64,000 bases of DNA from an uncultured Methanobrevibacter sp. (GTDB taxonomy: Archaea; Methanobacteriota; Methanobacteria; Methanobacteriales; Methanobacteriaceae): NCBI GenBank assembly GCA_900314635.1, contig OMVY01000005.1:1-64000 (forward strand), read 5' to 3'. The notes under the pieces were generated by a model, which had not been told where the DNA came from, did no database searches, and worked only from the letters and a program-made list of their open reading frames with translations. Shown here piece after piece: positions 60,505-64,000 of this stretch. The position numbers were made by a program, and so were the translations under genes. Position 1 is the stretch's first letter, and every line of letters begins with the position of its first letter.

Positions 60505-62604
60505 ATGTGTTTAAAGTCCTTCCGTGAATCAAAAGATGATTTTAATGAAAATTATGAAAATGAGCAGTTTATTGATAGCATAGTTCCAGTTAATGGTGAA
60601 ATGAAGAGAGGTATTTCTATAAAAAATGCAGATTCTTCTAATAATGAAGAATTTTATAAATGGCAATTTATATATTCTATCATTAGTTCTGGTCTATATA
60701 ATAAAGATTATATAGGTGCAGAAGTTTTTTTCCCAAAAGGTAATCCTCATTCAACCCCTTTGAAGATGGATGGTGCAATATTTGATGATAAAGAGTGGAT
60801 TAACCATTATAAAAATTTTTGGGCAAATAGAACTCAAGAAGATTTAGATTGGTTAAGAAAACACCTTATAATAGCAATAGAGTTTAAAAATGAAAAAGGC
60901 AATAAAATCGAGACATATTATAATCAACAATTAAAACCAGCAATGAAAGAATCAGAAAAAGATTTTGTAATTGGTTTTTATTATGATCATGAAAAATTAT
61001 GGATTTTTCAAAAAGAAAACAGTAATTATTCAAGATATGATGATACAAAGAATGGTAAAGGAAATTCAGAATTAGAAAAACTATCATTACATTTACCAGA
61101 TTCATATAATAGTATTCCTTCATTTAATGATATACTAAACAATAAAAAAATTGTAAATATTGATTTTGAAAGTATGAGTGTAGATGATTTAGAACCAATT
61201 TCAGGTATTAAATCTAATACAATCAATGAAGATTTATATAACATTACTTTTACTCTTGATACTGTCAGTCTTAATTCTAATATTGGTTATCATATATTAA
61301 TAGAAATTCTTGCATTAAAGATTTTTGATGAAAGATATAATTCGCCTTTACAATTTTATATTCTAGATGAAGAAAAAGATTTTGATTCTCTACAAGATAA
61401 TGCTGTACAGAATTTTATCAATAGGATGAAAAACATTTTTGATAATGCGAAAGGAACATATACAAAAATATTAGGAAGCAGTGCTATTAATTGGAGAAAA
61501 GAACAACATGTTAGAGTGATTATTTCAATAGTTGATTCTTTTCAAAATTATTCTTTTATTAAATCTTATAAAACAGATTTATACCAACTAGTATTTTATA
61601 AATTTTCCAGTGAGTTTGCTAAAGATCAGAAAGGTCAATTTTTAACCCCTTTGGGATTAATCAATTTTTTAGTAAATATTGTTAATCCAAGGGGTAATGA
61701 ACGATTAATTGATCCTTGTACTGGAATTAGTGATTTTCTTTCAGTAAGTTATGTTAATTCAGAACCTAAGTTAAATGATTCAAATTTATATGGTATAGAT
61801 AACGATGAACATATGGTCATGCTATCTCAATTAAATATGCTACTTAATGGTGATGGTAATGCAAAAATTGAACATGTTCCAGGTTATGGTTCAATAAATA
61901 AAAAATTTGATATTAGTGGGAATATTGTAGAATTAAATCATGATTATCATCAAAATGGTAATTGGGATAATTGGGTAGATGAAACTGAATTAATGAAATT
62001 TGATGTTGTTTTAACAAATCCTCCATTTGGTAAAGGCAGGGCTTTCAAACCAAAAAATAACACTGAAAAAAAGATAGCTGAATTATATGAACTTTGGAAT
62101 GGAGGAACAAGTATTGATGAAGGAATTTTATTTTTAGAAAATGCCGTTAGATTATTGAAAGAAAATGGTAGGTTTGGGATTGTTTTATCAAACAGTATAG
62201 CATCAGTTGATAGAGATGTGGAAGCTAGAGAGTGGCTAATGAATAATGTTCGTATTGTTGCATTATTTGAATTGCCTACTAACGTTTTTGCTGATACAAA
62301 TGTTAATACAGTTTTAATAGTTGGTTATAAACCTGATTCTGCTGAATTAGAAAGATTAAAAGAAAATGATTATGAAATTTTTGCAAAAACTATAGAAAAT
62401 GTGGGTTATGAAGTAAAAACTGTTAATAAAATAAAAACTTTCAAAAAGAAATATAAAATAGATGAAAAAACATTTGAAGTTGTTACTGATGAGAATGGAG
62501 AGGCATTTCTTGCTGAGGACTTTAGTATAATTGTTAAAGAATTTAAAGAGTGGGCAATTACTCAGGAAGAAACTTTAAAACAAAAATTTTTAGGTGATTT
62601 ATAA
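60505..62604 (+). CDS. Type I/BcgI-like restriction-modification subunit (nuclease-like plus N6-adenine methylase)
   Basis: About 699 residues. The N-terminal part has a PD-(D/E)xK-like pattern: Asp in KMDGAIFDD, then Glu and Lys in IAIEFKNEKG, as in restriction subunit N-termini. From about residue 375 comes an HsdM-type methylase: GQFLTPLGLINFLVNIV, SAM-binding DPCTGISDFLSVSY (about 402) and catalytic NPPFGKG (about 504). Fusion of nuclease and methylase with a separate specificity gene is the layout of BcgI-like type IIB/IIG enzymes; a plain HsdM with a separate HsdR beyond the window is also possible. The stop overlaps the next gene's ATG (TAATG). I chose the ATG matching the TATA box. 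Confidence 0.8.
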   Translation: MCLKSFRESKDDFNENYENEQFIDSIVPVNGEMKRGISIKNADSSNNEEFYKWQFIYSIISSGLYNKDYIGAEVFFPKGNPHSTPLKMDGAIFDDKEWINHYKNFWANRTQEDLDWLRKHLIIAIEFKNEKGNKIETYYNQQLKPAMKESEKDFVIGFYYDHEKLWIFQKENSNYSRYDDTKNGKGNSELEKLSLHLPDSYNSIPSFNDILNNKKIVNIDFESMSVDDLEPISGIKSNTINEDLYNITFTLDTVSLNSNIGYHILIEILALKIFDERYNSPLQFYILDEEKDFDSLQDNAVQNFINRMKNIFDNAKGTYTKILGSSAINWRKEQHVRVIISIVDSFQNYSFIKSYKTDLYQLVFYKFSSEFAKDQKGQFLTPLGLINFLVNIVNPRGNERLIDPCTGISDFLSVSYVNSEPKLNDSNLYGIDNDEHMVMLSQLNMLLNGDGNAKIEHVPGYGSINKKFDISGNIVELNHDYHQNGNWDNWVDETELMKFDVVLTNPPFGKGRAFKPKNNTEKKIAELYELWNGGTSIDEGILFLENAVRLLKENGRFGIVLSNSIASVDRDVEAREWLMNNVRIVALFELPTNVFADTNVNTVLIVGYKPDSAELERLKENDYEIFAKTIENVGYEVKTVNKIKTFKKKYKIDEKTFEVVTDENGEAFLAEDFSIIVKEFKEWAITQEETLKQKFLGDL

Positions 62605-64000
62605 TGGCTTATACAGTAACTCCTAAAACCATTAAATTTAGCCAAATTGAGAAAGATAAAAAACTCACACCTTCAAATTATGACCTTATTCCGATTAAGA
62701 ATGAAAATATTAAATTAATTAAAGAGTTATTAATTGATTATACAATAGGTAAAGATGTAGGCTCTGATCATTATCTGTCATTTGATTCTGGATTTAAGTT
62801 TATTAAAACAAAAGCAGCTCAAAGCTATTCTTATATACCAAATATTTACAATTATACTGAAGCGCAACCTATTTTTCCATCAACCTTTGAAAATTATGTA
62901 GAAGATTATGAGAAGAGAGATGTTACTTTTGAACTAAATAAAGGAGACATATTAATTGTTAAAGATTCAAATGTAGGTGAAGTAGTTTACATTAATGAAG
63001 ATTTAGATCAACATATTATTTCAGGTGGATTAGTAAAATTAATTTTTGATGAAGAGTTAAAATATTATATTTTTGCAATGATGAAATCAAACTTCTTTAA
63101 AGAACAATTATATTTATTGACTCCAAAAGGTTCTACATTAAAGCATGCAAAAACTTTGTGGCTAGATTTAAAAATTCCATTTCCTAATCAAAATGAAAAT
63201 AAGATCATTGAATATATTTCACTATTAGTAAAAGGAATAATAAATCGTGAGGAAGCAATACGAAACAAATATCATAAAATTATGGACATTATTGAAAATG
63301 AAATATGTAATAATCAAAAGGATAATTCTTTCAGTTATAATTTCCCTAAATTTTCCGAAATTCAAAATAAAAAACGTTTGGATGCATCTATCCATTCCAA
63401 ATACTTAAAAAATGAAGAATTTTTGATAAAAAATTATATTCATGGGTTTAAATATTTTGAAGAGTTAGATTTTGAAATTAGTAGAGGCCAAAATCTTCAA
63501 TTTTCAGCAATTGGACCAAAGCTAGAATCAAATATTAAAAAAGAAGGGTTTTACGAGTGTATAAAACCAAAGAATATTTCGATTTATGGCACTGTTTTAA
63601 CTCGTGAGTATATTGGTAATTTTAATGATTTAAAAACATTAAATAAAGGAGACATAATTTTTGGAGCAGAAGGTTTTGAAAAAGGCAGGTCCTTGATTAT
63701 TTTTGAAGAAGAGGATATTATTACTAATATTCATGGGATAACTTTGACTCATAGAGAAAATGATTTATTGGAATCAATTTTTGTTAAATGTTTCCTGGAT
63801 TATTTGAGAAAGATTGGGCTGATAGATATTTATGCTACAGGAGGAAATGGGGGGAGTATTGCTATTCCTTATTTAAAACAACTTCCATTCCCTATTTTCC
63901 CTACAGTCAAACAAGAAGAAATTAAAGAAATATATTATAATGAATATGAGTATTCAGAGGATTTAGATTTATCTAATTTTGATCATTTAGATGCATTAAT
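62604..64000 (+). CDS. hsdS: Restriction-modification specificity subunit (HsdS-like), partial
   Basis: At least 465 residues, running off the right end of the window. It starts MAYTVTPKTIKFSQIEKDKK at an ATG overlapping the preceding stop codon, with TAGGTGATTT as ribosome site. Two target-recognition-like halves are visible: GDILIVKDSNVGEVVYINED, ISGGLVKLIF and LKHAKTLWLDLKIPFPNQNE, then a helical spacer, and again RGQNLQFSAIGPKLE, GDIIFGAEGFEKGRS and GGNGGSIAIPYLKQLPFPIF. This two-part arrangement is typical of type I S subunits that read a bipartite DNA site. Confidence 0.85.
   Translation, partial: MAYTVTPKTIKFSQIEKDKKLTPSNYDLIPIKNENIKLIKELLIDYTIGKDVGSDHYLSFDSGFKFIKTKAAQSYSYIPNIYNYTEAQPIFPSTFENYVEDYEKRDVTFELNKGDILIVKDSNVGEVVYINEDLDQHIISGGLVKLIFDEELKYYIFAMMKSNFFKEQLYLLTPKGSTLKHAKTLWLDLKIPFPNQNENKIIEYISLLVKGIINREEAIRNKYHKIMDIIENEICNNQKDNSFSYNFPKFSEIQNKKRLDASIHSKYLKNEEFLIKNYIHGFKYFEELDFEISRGQNLQFSAIGPKLESNIKKEGFYECIKPKNISIYGTVLTREYIGNFNDLKTLNKGDIIFGAEGFEKGRSLIIFEEEDIITNIHGITLTHRENDLLESIFVKCFLDYLRKIGLIDIYATGGNGGSIAIPYLKQLPFPIFPTVKQEEIKEIYYNEYEYSEDLDLSNFDHLDAL

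Overview
The window looks like a chromosome segment of an AT-rich methanogenic archaeon, most probably Methanobrevibacter or a close Methanobacteriales relative. The evidence is an archaeal transcription factor B, a DnaG-type primase, the H/ACA protein Gar1, archaeal UMP kinase, a XerA-like recombinase, a long adhesin-like protein with beta-helix, Ig-like and peptidoglycan-binding-like parts typical of pseudomurein-walled methanogens, GGTGA-type ribosome sites, and several leaderless genes with a TATA box about 25 bases before the ATG. No taxonomic marker RNA is present, so the genus is an inference.

Layout. 0.4-16.6 kb is an ordinary housekeeping/transport region: PAP2-like membrane protein, pyrH, tatD, two YbjQ-domain proteins, a TauE/SafE exporter, MarR regulator, ferredoxin-type aldo/keto reductase, NfeD-like protein, a heterodimeric ABC exporter and a two-domain glycosyltransferase. 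17-22 kb holds the adhesin gene, an AAA/DUF4143 ATPase and a decayed second adhesin. 22-32 kb is the informational core: tfb, gar1, tRNA-Lys(CUU), an RraA-like gene, dnaG, xerA, a COG2232-type ATP-grasp gene and a hexapeptide acetyltransferase.

32.4-45.6 kb is an accessory patchwork. Twelve copies of a 37-bp dispersed repeat (a thirteenth lies at 22.3 kb) separate modules of one to four small genes. Several gene stumps stop or start exactly at a repeat end. The modules hold zinc ribbons, a transglutaminase-like protein, three 87-91 aa paralogues, four small proteins sharing an N-terminal His-containing motif (possible immunity proteins), a RelE-like toxin-antitoxin operon with a TIGR04255 gene, and PH-like proteins. 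45.6-47.5 kb holds a radical SAM gene with a Cys-rich partner and two small genes.

48-64 kb is a very AT-rich defence island: a degenerate integrase-like protein, PH-like paralogues (one dead), a frameshifted FRG-domain gene, an eight-helix membrane protein, a complete type II CBASS operon (Cap15-like effector, CD-NTase, E1-E2 Cap2, JAMM protease Cap3), the scar of a DpnII-type (GATC) restriction-modification pair joined by a deletion, and a type I/BcgI-like restriction-modification operon whose specificity gene runs off the right end.

In CBASS the CD-NTase would sense infection and make a cyclic nucleotide, Cap15 would respond at the membrane, and Cap2/Cap3 would attach and remove the CD-NTase at other proteins. 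A second genome-wide theme is short tandem duplication (33-60 bp units) in intergenic DNA. In three cases the repeat starts at or near a stop codon, and in one it forms five hairpins between the two ABC transporter genes.
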